DNA of 64,000 nt from Verrucomicrobiaceae bacterium (GCA_947458455.1 CANGYJ010000016.1:1-64000); one strand, 5' to 3'. Shown: positions 17,089 to 26,325, counted from the stretch's first letter. Program-made: numbers and translations. The notes: generated by a model not told the origin, from the sequence alone.

Positions 17089-19248
17089 ATGCCTGACCTC
17101 GACATTCGTGAAATCCACATCCTCCGCGGCCCCAACATCTGGGCAAACTATCCGGTGATGGAGGCGTGGGTGGATCTCGGCAGTCTGAAGGACACCGGAT
17201 CGGACGAGGTACATGGATTCAACGAGCGGCTCAAGGCGTGGCTGCCAGGCATGATCGAGCACCGATGCAGCGTGGGTGAGCGGGGTGGCTTTTTTCAGCG
17301 TCTCGATCGTGGAACCTATCCAGCGCACATCCTGGAGCATGTGACGCTGGAGCTTCAGAGCATGGCCGGGCATCCACTGGGCTTTGGCAAAGCCCGGGAG
17401 ACCTGCGTGGAAGGTCTCTACAAGGTGATCGTGCGCTTTGATGACGAGGTGGTCGTGCAGGAGTGCCTGCGCACGGCCCGTGAGCTGCTGCTCGCGGCTT
17501 ACACAGGTGGCACCTTCGATGTCGCGGCGGAGGTAAAGCGCCTTCAAGACGTGGTGGATCGCAATGCCCTCGGCCCGAGCACGAAGGCCATCGTCGATGC
17601 GGCCAAGAAGCGCGGCATTCCGTGGCGCCGGCTTCAGGAAGGACGCAGTCTCATCCAACTCGGCCAGGGAGCCAAGCAACGCCGCATCTGGACGGCCGAG
17701 ACGGATCGCACCGGAGCCATCGCGGAATACATCGCTCAGGACAAAGACCTCACTCGCACGTTTTTGAAGCAGGCAGGCGTGCCCGTGCCGGAAGGCCAGA
17801 CGGTGGGCCATGCGGACGAGGCCTGGGAAGCGGCGCAGGACATCGGCCTGCCCATCGTGGTGAAGCCGACGGATGCGAACCACGGACGCGGCGTTTTCAT
17901 TGATCTCACCACCCAGGAGCAGGTGGCGGAGGCCTACGAGCAGGCGTTGAACGAAGGCAGCGGTGTCATGGTGGAGAAATTCATCCCCGGTGTCGATCAT
18001 CGGCTGCTCGTCGTGGGCAATGACATGATCGCCGCGAGCCGTGGTGATCCCGCGGTCGTCGTCGGCGATGGGAAAAGCACCGTCGTGCAGCTCATCGACG
18101 ATCAGTTGAACTCCGATCCACGACGCGGTGAACTCGAAACCTGCCCCTGGGACAAGATCGACACCGTGAAGTGGGACCCGGTCATCCTTGCCGACCTGCA
18201 AAACCAGGGTCATCCGCCCGAATCCGTGCCGCACGATGGCGAACGCGTGATGGTGGCTCGCTTTGCCAACTGGGCCATCGACATCACCGACGAGGTGCAC
18301 CCCAGCGTGCGAGACCACGTCATCACTGCGGCGAAAGTGGCCGGCCTCGACATCTGCGGCGTGGATGTGGTTTGCGAGGATATATCCAAGCCGCTCGAAG
18401 CACAGGGCGGTGCCATCGTGGAGATCAATGCCAGCCCCGGCCTGCTCATGCACCTGAAGCCTGCCATCGGCAAAGTGCGCCCCGTAGGTGAAGCCATTGT
18501 GAACATGCTTTTCCCCGAAGGCGATGGTCGCATTCCCGTCATCGGCGTGACCGGCACACATGGCAAAACGACCACGGTGAAGCTTCTGGCCCATCTGCTG
18601 GCCTCCACGGGTAAATTTCTCGGTGCCTGCCACAGCGATGGTTTGCAGTTCGGTGAACGAAAAGCCGCTTCAAAGCAAGGTGATCGCCTTTTCGGCACAC
18701 AGGGCGTTCTGCTGCATCCGTGGACGGAAATCGCCATCTGTGAGACGAGTGCCGAATCCATCATCCTCGAAGGTGTGGGCTATGACCGCTGCCAGACAGG
18801 CGTGGTTTTGAATGTCAGCTCCGATCATCTCGGCCTCGGCTACATCGACACGCTGGTGCAGATGACGAAGGTGAAACGCTGCGTGGTGGATGTGGTGCTG
18901 CCAGGCGGCACGGCGGTCTTGAATGCCGATGATCCGCTCGTGGCGGGCATGGCGGAGTATTGCAAAGGCAGCGTGCTGTTTTTCAGCCGCGACGCCGATA
19001 ATTCGATCCTCGTCGAGCATCGTCAGAAAGGCGGACGGGCGGCTTTCGTGTCCGCAGAAAAGATCATGCTGGCTGAGGGAAGCACTGAACGTGCTCTTTG
19101 CCGCTTCGACGAGGTTTCATTGCCCCTCGAAAGTCATTTCGCCTTCCACCTGCATGACGTGCTCGCCGCCTGTGCCACGGCCTGGGATCAAGGATTGAGC
19201 GATGAGGCCATCACCGCAGGTTTACGCAGTTTCCAAATGCACTCCTGA
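17089..19248 (+). CDS. Short cyanophycin synthetase-like protein (CphA'-type)
   Basis: 719 residues against about 850-900 for CphA. Order: N-terminal domain (1-160, opening IHILRGPNIW), ATP-grasp half (about 200-470, DANHGRGV and VEINASPGLLMH), and a Mur-ligase-like half with P-loop GVTGTHGKTTT (Lys493). It stops at GLRSFQMHS, exactly where the C-terminal Mur lobe would begin, and the NLSTGGTA motif seen in the long copy is replaced by NWAIDITD. The convergent cyanophycinase gene ends 11 bases later, so there is no room for a lost 3' part: the short form looks native. Betaproteobacteria, as I recall, also carry a shorter cphA' beside cphA. A partner subunit or dipeptide-using enzyme is possible. 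Confidence 0.88.
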   Translation: MPDLDIREIHILRGPNIWANYPVMEAWVDLGSLKDTGSDEVHGFNERLKAWLPGMIEHRCSVGERGGFFQRLDRGTYPAHILEHVTLELQSMAGHPLGFGKARETCVEGLYKVIVRFDDEVVVQECLRTARELLLAAYTGGTFDVAAEVKRLQDVVDRNALGPSTKAIVDAAKKRGIPWRRLQEGRSLIQLGQGAKQRRIWTAETDRTGAIAEYIAQDKDLTRTFLKQAGVPVPEGQTVGHADEAWEAAQDIGLPIVVKPTDANHGRGVFIDLTTQEQVAEAYEQALNEGSGVMVEKFIPGVDHRLLVVGNDMIAASRGDPAVVVGDGKSTVVQLIDDQLNSDPRRGELETCPWDKIDTVKWDPVILADLQNQGHPPESVPHDGERVMVARFANWAIDITDEVHPSVRDHVITAAKVAGLDICGVDVVCEDISKPLEAQGGAIVEINASPGLLMHLKPAIGKVRPVGEAIVNMLFPEGDGRIPVIGVTGTHGKTTTVKLLAHLLASTGKFLGACHSDGLQFGERKAASKQGDRLFGTQGVLLHPWTEIAICETSAESIILEGVGYDRCQTGVVLNVSSDHLGLGYIDTLVQMTKVKRCVVDVVLPGGTAVLNADDPLVAGMAEYCKGSVLFFSRDADNSILVEHRQKGGRAAFVSAEKIMLAEGSTERALCRFDEVSLPLESHFAFHLHDVLAACATAWDQGLSDEAITAGLRSFQMHS

Positions 19249-19259
19249 GCTTCGGCGAG

Positions 19260-20363
19260 CTACTCGGGTGACACTTCAAAGCTCACCCACTTCCCTTTGT
19301 CCGGCCAGGCTTGCAGCTTCCAGCCTTCCTCGAAGTTCATTTCCCACACGCCCCTGTTCGGGTGATGGGCGTTCATGAAAAGACGCCACAGCGCAAGCTG
19401 TCGATTCTGCCCTGGCGAGGTGATGGGAAGGACGCTCGGCACGTGCGGCGGCTTCCCGGCTGGAGGTGGCGGCTTGTTGTCGAGCAATCGACGCAGCGAC
19501 ACCCTTTCTCCCTGCCTGATCAAACGTGCCCGGAGTCCACGACGCATCTGCCCTTCCGTCTCCAAATGCGTGGCATCGATGAGGAGGGAATCCGAAGGCG
19601 TCAGCCCTGTGAGCATCCCCGTGGCTAGATCGACATGCACAGCCGCATCCTCGCCCACACCGATGCCGAGCCGGTTACCCGCCGTCTCCATCATCACCAC
19701 CAGCCGTGCGAGCCTGTCCCGCTCGAAGAAATGAGATTCACTGATCGCCCAGGGCAGTAGAGCCATGCCGCTGCTCATTTTGAAATCGATCACTGTGCTG
19801 TTCTTCGGCTTGGCCGGGGCGGCGAGTGCCCCCGTATTGTCACCATGCAGTACCATGAACTCGCCCATCATCGCGTCGCCCGCGCTGCATCCGGCGATCA
19901 CGCCGCCACGGGCGAGAAGACGTTTCATCGCATGCCACTCCGGCGTCTCGCGGCCTTCGGGGCGGTAGCGTTGGGTGATCCGCGCCTGGCTGCCGCCGGT
20001 GAAAAGGATGCCCGTGGCCTCGTCGATGGCTTTCACGGTGTCCTCGGTCGAAGTCTCACGGGTGATCACACCTACCTGAACATCTGGCGACCATGCCTGG
20101 AGAGCGCTCGTCTTGCCCACGATCTCGGAATGAACCTCCTCGCCCTGCTCGGTGGCAGCGGTGGCGATGAGCACGCGCGGCTTTCCTTGGGCGGAGGCCA
20201 GCTTCAACAAGCATTCATACACGCCGCGAAGGTCATCATCGAGTCCGCCGCCGACAATCATGAGATGCCCGGCCTTCTCGCGCCGCACATTGGGTGACTG
20301 GCAGCCTGCGAGCACGAGCGCCGCGAGGAGACTGACACGAAGGAGAAAACGAAAACGGTTCAT
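19260..20363 (-). CDS. cphB: Cyanophycinase-like S51 peptidase, lipoprotein
   Basis: 367 residues. Peptidase family S51 hydrolyses cyanophycin to beta-Asp-Arg dipeptides. Visible motifs: GHLMIVGGG (32-40), LFTGGSQARI, and the nucleophile elbow IAGCSAGDAMM with Ser160. The N terminus is a lipoprotein signal ending LVLAGC (Cys21), so the enzyme should sit in the periplasm or on the outer membrane, whereas classical CphB is cytoplasmic. A C-terminal extension (about 285-367) of unknown role follows the catalytic domain. The start codon overlaps the DUF1854 stop (TGATG), so translation is coupled. A related S51 dipeptidase with another substrate is the alternative. Confidence 0.85.
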   Translation of the reverse strand: MNRFRFLLRVSLLAALVLAGCQSPNVRREKAGHLMIVGGGLDDDLRGVYECLLKLASAQGKPRVLIATAATEQGEEVHSEIVGKTSALQAWSPDVQVGVITRETSTEDTVKAIDEATGILFTGGSQARITQRYRPEGRETPEWHAMKRLLARGGVIAGCSAGDAMMGEFMVLHGDNTGALAAPAKPKNSTVIDFKMSSGMALLPWAISESHFFERDRLARLVVMMETAGNRLGIGVGEDAAVHVDLATGMLTGLTPSDSLLIDATHLETEGQMRRGLRARLIRQGERVSLRRLLDNKPPPPAGKPPHVPSVLPITSPGQNRQLALWRLFMNAHHPNRGVWEMNFEEGWKLQAWPDKGKWVSFEVSPE

Positions 20364-20815
20364 CAGTAGTATCGCTCCAGTTTGCGGCGGCTGTCACGGT
20401 CCAGCGCGGCCACATCGGCGATCAGATAGCGGGTGCCCGCTTTGTCGAAGATGACGAGCCGCGAGCCGCCGAGACTCTGGATGCTCTCATCGGTTTCGAG
20501 GCGGAAGACGGTGCTGCCACGATCTGTCTCAACGTGCCAGTCATGTCCGTCCGTAGCGCGGGTGATGTTCACGATGCGGTTGATGACGGGCACAAACTCA
20601 CGCTGCGCCAGTGCCCCCGCCAGGATCTGCCGTGGCTCATCTTCGAGTGTGTTCAAATCTTCCACACAGGCCAGTTCCCGACCGTTTTCACCCACGAGGG
20701 CGATCCAATGCTGCGGATCGGTGAGCGGGAAAAGACGCACCGGACGCACGTTTTCATGACGCACACCTTCGGCGTCGATCAGGGCAAGGCTGGAGCCGGT
20801 GGTGAGGATTTTCAT
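20363..20815 (-). CDS. DUF1854 family protein, cyanophycin-associated
   Basis: 150 residues, no signal peptide. A beta-rich small protein with RPVRLFPLTDPQHWIALVGENG and INRIVNITRATDGHDWHVETDRG, as in DUF1854 proteins. I recall this family being found next to cyanophycin synthetases together with an ABC transporter; its biochemical role is not known. Its ATG overlaps the ABC gene stop by 4 bases (ATGA) and its own stop overlaps the cyanophycinase start. A regulatory or adaptor role for the exporter is an inference from the coupling. Confidence 0.85.
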   Translation of the reverse strand: MKILTTGSSLALIDAEGVRHENVRPVRLFPLTDPQHWIALVGENGRELACVEDLNTLEDEPRQILAGALAQREFVPVINRIVNITRATDGHDWHVETDRGSTVFRLETDESIQSLGGSRLVIFDKAGTRYLIADVAALDRDSRRKLERYY

Positions 20816-22992
20816 GCGTGGTTCACCTCCTCCATGGCGGCATGCAGGCGGGCATAGGTGCCGCCATGTTTCATGAGTGCGTCGTGCGTGCCGGTTTCGC
20901 TGATGACACCGTTTTCGAGCACCACGAGGCGGTTGGCCTTCCGCAGCGTGCCGAGACGATGAGCGATGGCGATGGTGGTGCGGCCTTTGACGAGATGATC
21001 GAGCGCAGCCTGAATCTCCCGCTCGGTTTCGGTATCCACGGAAGAAGTCGCTTCATCGAGGATGAGGATCGCCGGATCGACCAGCAAGGCTCGAGCAATG
21101 CTGATGCGCTGTCTTTCACCACCGCTGAGCTGCTGGCCACGCTCACCGACCATGGAGTCGTAGCCATCGGCGAGCTTCAGGATGAAGTCGTGCGCCCGTG
21201 CCGCCCGTGCTGCGGCGATGATCTCCGCCCGCGTGGCACCGGGGCGGCCATACGCGATGTTTTCCGCGATGGTGCCAAAGAACAAATACGGCTCTTGAAG
21301 CACGAGACCGAGGTTCCGGCGGTAGTCCATCACGTCGATCTCCCGCAGGTCGTTGCCGTCGACGAGGATCGCTCCTTCGCTGACATCGAAGAAGCGGCAC
21401 ACGAGGTTGATGAGCGTGGTCTTGCCCGCGCCGCTTGGCCCCACGAGACCGATCATCTCGCCGGGGGCGATCTTCAGGCTGAAACCACGAATGATCTGGC
21501 GGATACCATGACGGAATTTGATGTCGCGAAACTCGATCTCTCCAGTCAGTCGGCCGATTTGGCGTGTATCCTTGTTCACCGGCATGTCCGGCTTCACATC
21601 GAGAATCTCAAACACGCGGTGGGCACTGGACGCCGCCCGCTGCGCCGAAGCCACGAAACGGCTCATCGAATCCAGACGACCGTAAAATTTGCCCACATAG
21701 AGCACAAAGCCAGTCAGCACGCCCACCGTCGTATGCTCCTGCGCCACACACCAGGCTCCCACCGACCACACCACGAGCAGGCCGATGTCCGTGAGGAAGT
21801 AGATCGTGGGTTCAAAGAACGACCACGTGCGGTTGACGCGGTCGTTCGTGTCAAAGATGTGCTGGTCCTGCTGGCGGAAGCGCTCAATCTCCCGCTGCTC
21901 CTGGGCGAACGCCTTGACCACTCGCACACCGGGAATCGTATCCGTGAGCACACTGTTCATGGCACTCCAGGCACGGCTGGCCGCAGCAAAACCTCCGCGC
22001 AACCTCACTCGCACCCATTGCACCAGCCAGGCGACTACAGGCAAGGGACCAAGCGCCGCGAGGGCGAGCACTGGATTGATCGAAAACATCACCACGGCCG
22101 TGAAAACGATCGTCAGCACATCGCAGGCGAAGTCGATGAAATTGATCGAGATGAAGAGGGAGATGTTGTCCGTATCCGAGCCGATGCGGGAGATCAGATC
22201 CCCCGTGCGCTTCTTGTTGAAGTAGCCAAGAGAGAGCTTCTGAAGATGCTCAAAGGTGGCGCGGCGCATCTGGCTGGTCACCCGCTCCGCCAGCCGGGCG
22301 ACGACGTAGGTTGTGGCCCACTTTAGTATCCAGGTGAGCACCGCCGCGCCCAGCAGGCCGCCTGCGAAGCGATAGACCCGAGCCGTGTCGATCTCATGCG
22401 TGGCGCTTTGCAGCGGAATGAGCACGTCATCGACCAGCGACATCGTGAGCCAGGGGCCGATCAAACCCGCGCCGGTGCTCGCCACGGTCAATCCTAGGCC
22501 GCAAAGCATCAAACCGATCCAGGGGCGGGAAAAGCCCAGCAGGCGCAGAAGTGGCTTTGAAGCGAGCTTGGGCACTGAGGCAGGTTCCGCAGCAAAAAGA
22601 TCCTCTTCTTCATCGTCACCCGCTTCGTCGTCGTTTCCGTTCGATCCTCGCAATTCGTGAAAGCGCACAATGAATGCCTCGATGTCCCTCAGAAATCTGG
22701 ATGTCAGCCGCCAATGCCACGCCGTCGAATCCCCCGTTTGGAGATGCAGCGCCACGGTCGGCCCCATCTCCTCCAAAACCAGCTCATGGATGTCCCCGAG
22801 CTTCCATTCATGAAAAACGGCCTCTTCGAGATGCAGCAGCCGCAGGTTTGTCAGCACGATCAGCCCGGCGTGAAAGCGCAGCGTGCGGTTCAGGTCCGTT
22901 TGCAGGCTGGCGACCATGCGCTCACCCAGAGCCAGCCGCGATTCGGCATGCTGGAACAGGGTTGGAGAAGCGTCTCGAGGGTCGTGAGGCAA
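20812..22992 (-). CDS. ABC exporter (fused permease-ATPase), cyanophycin-associated
   Basis: 726 residues. An N-terminal domain (about 1-115, LTNLRLLHLEEAVFHEW) looks like a GRAM/PH-type beta fold and is unusual for an exporter. It is followed by an acidic linker, a six-helix type-1 exporter domain (about 160-450) and an ATPase: Walker A GPSGAGKTT, Q-loop VLQEPYLFF, signature LSGGERQR, Walker B ILILDEATSSVD, H-loop IAHR. Half-transporter, so it should dimerise. The start shown is a TTG; the next ATG (22917) would cut into the N-terminal domain. First gene of the coupled three-gene unit. Substrate unknown; dipeptide or lipid are both possible. Confidence 0.9.
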   Translation of the reverse strand: MPHDPRDASPTLFQHAESRLALGERMVASLQTDLNRTLRFHAGLIVLTNLRLLHLEEAVFHEWKLGDIHELVLEEMGPTVALHLQTGDSTAWHWRLTSRFLRDIEAFIVRFHELRGSNGNDDEAGDDEEEDLFAAEPASVPKLASKPLLRLLGFSRPWIGLMLCGLGLTVASTGAGLIGPWLTMSLVDDVLIPLQSATHEIDTARVYRFAGGLLGAAVLTWILKWATTYVVARLAERVTSQMRRATFEHLQKLSLGYFNKKRTGDLISRIGSDTDNISLFISINFIDFACDVLTIVFTAVVMFSINPVLALAALGPLPVVAWLVQWVRVRLRGGFAAASRAWSAMNSVLTDTIPGVRVVKAFAQEQREIERFRQQDQHIFDTNDRVNRTWSFFEPTIYFLTDIGLLVVWSVGAWCVAQEHTTVGVLTGFVLYVGKFYGRLDSMSRFVASAQRAASSAHRVFEILDVKPDMPVNKDTRQIGRLTGEIEFRDIKFRHGIRQIIRGFSLKIAPGEMIGLVGPSGAGKTTLINLVCRFFDVSEGAILVDGNDLREIDVMDYRRNLGLVLQEPYLFFGTIAENIAYGRPGATRAEIIAAARAARAHDFILKLADGYDSMVGERGQQLSGGERQRISIARALLVDPAILILDEATSSVDTETEREIQAALDHLVKGRTTIAIAHRLGTLRKANRLVVLENGVISETGTHDALMKHGGTYARLHAAMEEVNHA

Positions 22993-23168
22993 GGGTGGCG
23001 TATGGAGCGATGAAACATGGGGAAGTCAAACATGCTGAAAGAAATCTGGCCCGATCCCGTTTGGCGGCGCGAATCCACCTTGACGCTGCGTCAGGACAAG
23101 GATTCTTCCGCGCCCCCCTTCCCCGCTTGTCCTCCGAATCCTCATCCGCCGAGCCACGCACGACCCTC

Positions 23169-25730
23169 GTGCGAAAAATCAACGCCCTTCGCGGGCCGAA
23201 CATCTGGGCACGAGACACCGTGCTGGAATGCCGCGTCGAGTTCCCCGAGATCACCGCTTTCGTCCCCAACTGGACGGATTGGCTCGTCTCCTGGCTACCC
23301 ACCTTGGAAAGCGTCTTCAAGGAAGCCGCACAACCGGATGCGGACACGCTCGCCATGCTGCTCCAGCACATCACGCTGCATTTGCAGAGCCGGACGGACC
23401 TCCAGGTGAGCTTTGGCAAGGTCGTGGAAGGCAGCGAGCCCAAGGTGCGCCGCATCATCACGCAGTTTGACGAGGAAGCCGTGGCCCGTGCGGCCTTTGA
23501 CCTCGCTCGCCGTCTCATCGAAGCAGCGCTCATTGGCCAGACGTTCGATGTCAACGCCGCCATCGAAGGCCTGCGTGATCTCGCCCACGACATCTGCCTC
23601 GGCCCCAGCACGCGGGCGATGGTGGATGCGGCCAAGGTGCGCGGCATTCCAGTGCGTCGTTTGACGGAAGGAAGCCTCGTGCAGCTCGGCTGGGGCTCGA
23701 AGCAGAAGAAGATCCTCGCCGCAGCCACCAGCCAGACCAGCGCCATCGCGGAAGACATCGTGCAGGATAAAGATCTCACGCGCCGCCTTCTGAACGAAGT
23801 GGGTCTGCCCGTGCCGCAAGGCCGCCCTGTGCGCTCCGCCGAAGATGCGTGGAATGCCGCGAATGAGATCGGCCTGCCCGTGGTGGTAAAACCGCGAGAC
23901 GGCAATCAAGGCCGTGGCGTGGCTTTGAACCTCTATACCCGCGAGCAGGTCATCAAAGCCTACGAAGCCGCGAAAGTGGAGAGTGATTCCGTGCTCGTGG
24001 AGCAGTTCGCCGAAGGGGAAGACTACCGCGTTCTCGTCATTGGCAGGCAGCTCATTGCCGCCTCACGCCGCCAACCGGCGCATGTCATCGGCGATGGTGT
24101 GCAGACCATCCATGAACTCATCGCCGAGAAAAATCGTGATCCGCTCCGTGCTTCCGATCACGCCGCCGCTTTGAGCAAGATCCGCATTGATGCCGTGGCC
24201 TTGCAGGTGCTAGCCGAGCAGGATGTGACGCCAGACTCCGTGCCTGAAAAAGGCCGCATGATCCTCATCCGCCGCAATGCCAACCTCAGCACCGGCGGCA
24301 CGGCGGCAGATTGCACACCCGAAGTGCATCCCACCATCTGCGCCGCCGCCGTCGAAGCCGCACAAACGGTGGGCCTCGACATCTGCGGCATCGATATGAT
24401 CGCGCCAGACATCTCCGCGCCTCTCAGCCCGCAAAACGGTGTCATCATTGAGCTCAATGCTCGCCCCGGCCTGCGCATGCATTTGTATCCCTCGGAGGGC
24501 CAACCACGCCCCGTGGGCAAGGCGGTGATCGACACCATGTTCGCAGAGAATTGCAGCGGCCGCATTCCCATCGTCGCCGTGACGGGCGTGAATGGCAAAA
24601 CGACGACCACGCGCTTCGTCGCCCATCTGATGCGCACGAATGGCTGGCGAACCGGCCTCACGAGCACGGACGGCGTCTTCGTGGATGATCGGAAGATCGA
24701 CAGCGGAGATTGCAGCGGCCCGAAAAGCGCCCGCAGTATCCTCGCTTTTCCGCTTTGTGATGCTGCCGCCCTCGAAACCGCTCGTGGAGGCATCCTGCGT
24801 GAAGGTCTGGCCTTTGATCATTGTGACGTGGCCATCGTCACAAACATCGGCTGCGGTGATCACCTCGGCATCAACGAGATCGACACGCCGGAGCAGCTCG
24901 CCGAGGTGAAGCAATGCATCGTGGCCGCCGTGCCCGCCCACGGCACCGCTGTTTTAAATGCCGCCGATCCGCTCGTCGTGAAAATGGCCGAGACGTATCC
25001 TCGAAGGACCATCTTCTTTGCCCTCGATGGCGGTAACGCCGTCCTCGTCCGCCATCGTTTTCAAGGCGAGCGCGTCATTTTCTCACGCGAAGGCCAGATC
25101 ATCCGAGCGGAAGGTCCTCGCGAGGAGGTCTTCATTCCTTTGGCGGAGGTTCCGCTCACTCGCGGTGGCAAAATCGGCTTCCAAGTCGAAAACACCCTCG
25201 CCGCCATCGCGGCCATGTGGGCGCTCGGGGTGGATGATGAGGTCATCCGCCAAGGCTGCCGCACCTTCATCCCAAGTCTTGATCAGAACGCCGGACGCTT
25301 CAACGTGCTCGAATTAAAGGGCGTGACCGTCATCGTTGATTACGGCCACAATGTCGATGCGCTCAAAGCGCTGCTCGAAGGCCTGCGCCAGTTCGAAAAC
25401 CAGCGCCGTCTCGTCGTTTACACCTCCGCTGGCGACCGCCGTGATACCGACATCATCGAGCAAGGTCGCCTCCTCGCCGTCGAATTCGATGAAGCATGGC
25501 TTTATGAAGGCGATTACGTCCGAGGTCGCGAACCCGGCGAAATCATGCGCCTGCTCGCCACCGGCCTCCAAGCCTCTCCGCGCCTCAAACGCATCGAAAG
25601 CATCTTCGGCCACCTCAAAGCCGTCGATCTCGCCCTCGAATCCGCCAAGCCCGGCGACCTCGTCATGATCCAGGCGGATACCGCCGAGGAAACGGTAGAG
25701 CATTTGAGGTCCGCACATGGAGCCCGGTGA
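23169..25730 (+). CDS. cphA: Cyanophycin synthetase
   Basis: 853 residues from a GTG at 23169, placed to match the N terminus of the short paralogue (KINALRGPNIW). An in-frame ATG at 23010 would add 53 residues of no recognisable fold, so the start is uncertain. Polymerises Asp and Arg into cyanophycin, using ATP. ATP-grasp half: DGNQGRGV, RNANLSTGGTA, IIELNARPGLRMH. Mur-ligase half: P-loop VTGVNGKTTTTR (Lys477), and a complete C-terminal lobe from about 706 (AGRFNVLELKGVTVIVDYGHN). Divergent from the ABC exporter, with a shared gap of about 180 bases that must hold both promoters. Confidence 0.93.
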   Translation: MRKINALRGPNIWARDTVLECRVEFPEITAFVPNWTDWLVSWLPTLESVFKEAAQPDADTLAMLLQHITLHLQSRTDLQVSFGKVVEGSEPKVRRIITQFDEEAVARAAFDLARRLIEAALIGQTFDVNAAIEGLRDLAHDICLGPSTRAMVDAAKVRGIPVRRLTEGSLVQLGWGSKQKKILAAATSQTSAIAEDIVQDKDLTRRLLNEVGLPVPQGRPVRSAEDAWNAANEIGLPVVVKPRDGNQGRGVALNLYTREQVIKAYEAAKVESDSVLVEQFAEGEDYRVLVIGRQLIAASRRQPAHVIGDGVQTIHELIAEKNRDPLRASDHAAALSKIRIDAVALQVLAEQDVTPDSVPEKGRMILIRRNANLSTGGTAADCTPEVHPTICAAAVEAAQTVGLDICGIDMIAPDISAPLSPQNGVIIELNARPGLRMHLYPSEGQPRPVGKAVIDTMFAENCSGRIPIVAVTGVNGKTTTTRFVAHLMRTNGWRTGLTSTDGVFVDDRKIDSGDCSGPKSARSILAFPLCDAAALETARGGILREGLAFDHCDVAIVTNIGCGDHLGINEIDTPEQLAEVKQCIVAAVPAHGTAVLNAADPLVVKMAETYPRRTIFFALDGGNAVLVRHRFQGERVIFSREGQIIRAEGPREEVFIPLAEVPLTRGGKIGFQVENTLAAIAAMWALGVDDEVIRQGCRTFIPSLDQNAGRFNVLELKGVTVIVDYGHNVDALKALLEGLRQFENQRRLVVYTSAGDRRDTDIIEQGRLLAVEFDEAWLYEGDYVRGREPGEIMRLLATGLQASPRLKRIESIFGHLKAVDLALESAKPGDLVMIQADTAEETVEHLRSAHGAR

Positions 25731-25792
25731 GTGCTGCGGAGAAAAATCTCGCGCAAAAACCGCCATCTGGCCTATCCTCCGGCATCCCCACC

Positions 25793-26299
25793 ATGCTTGA
25801 AAACCTCTTTTCCCCTCTGAATACCTTTCTCTACGGCCTCGGCCTCGGCGGCGTGTTTCTCGTGCTCGCCCTTTGGAGTCACTGGAAGACCAAGCGTGAG
25901 TTCAAACGCTTCAAATCCCATCTCAGCGATAAGCTCGACCTCGACTCAAAACAAATTCAGGACATCAACAAAGAGCGCACCCGCCTCTCTCAAGAAGCCG
26001 AAAACCTCCGCATGCAGGTGGCCCGTCTCAATGAGCGCCCTGACAACAAGATGCAGCGTGAACTCGAAATCCTCGCCCGTGCCGAAAAGCACATGATGAT
26101 CAATGCCCCAGGCTTTGCCCCCGCCTGGGAGATGGCGAAGTCACAGGCTCTTTCCCAACTCGAAACCGAAGAACGTGGCATGTCCTTCCCTCAGAAAATT
26201 TTCCGTAAGCTACTCGGTCCCAGTACCAATGGCCAAAACGTGGCCCTGCCTGAATCTGCCGCTGTCGCTGCGAAGAACGGCGAAGCTGCAGCCGCCTGA
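25793..26299 (+). CDS. Hypothetical membrane-anchored coiled-coil protein
   Basis: 168 residues from the ATG at 25793 (MLENLFSPLN). One N-terminal transmembrane helix (about 14-30, GLGLGGVFLVLALWSHW), then a charged coiled coil (about 35-85, DSKQIQDINKERTRLSQEAE), then a segment AEKHMMINAPGFAPAWEMAK and an Ala-rich tail. I recognise no family. It starts 62 bases after cphA and ends 26 bases before dprA, so it may be cotranscribed with either. Confidence 0.75.
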   Translation: MLENLFSPLNTFLYGLGLGGVFLVLALWSHWKTKREFKRFKSHLSDKLDLDSKQIQDINKERTRLSQEAENLRMQVARLNERPDNKMQRELEILARAEKHMMINAPGFAPAWEMAKSQALSQLETEERGMSFPQKIFRKLLGPSTNGQNVALPESAAVAAKNGEAAAA

Positions 26300-26325
26300 A
26301 AATCAGACCTCATTTGAATGCCAGC

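Noticed and set aside
18750-19259. Frameshift as the cause of the short CphA
   Set aside because: No Mur C-lobe sequence is found in any frame after the stop, and the opposing gene ends 11 bases away.
22674-23168. A 5' extension of the second cphA reaching back into the ABC exporter gene
   Set aside because: Homology to the other CphA begins near 23169 and the earlier residues are antisense to the exporter.
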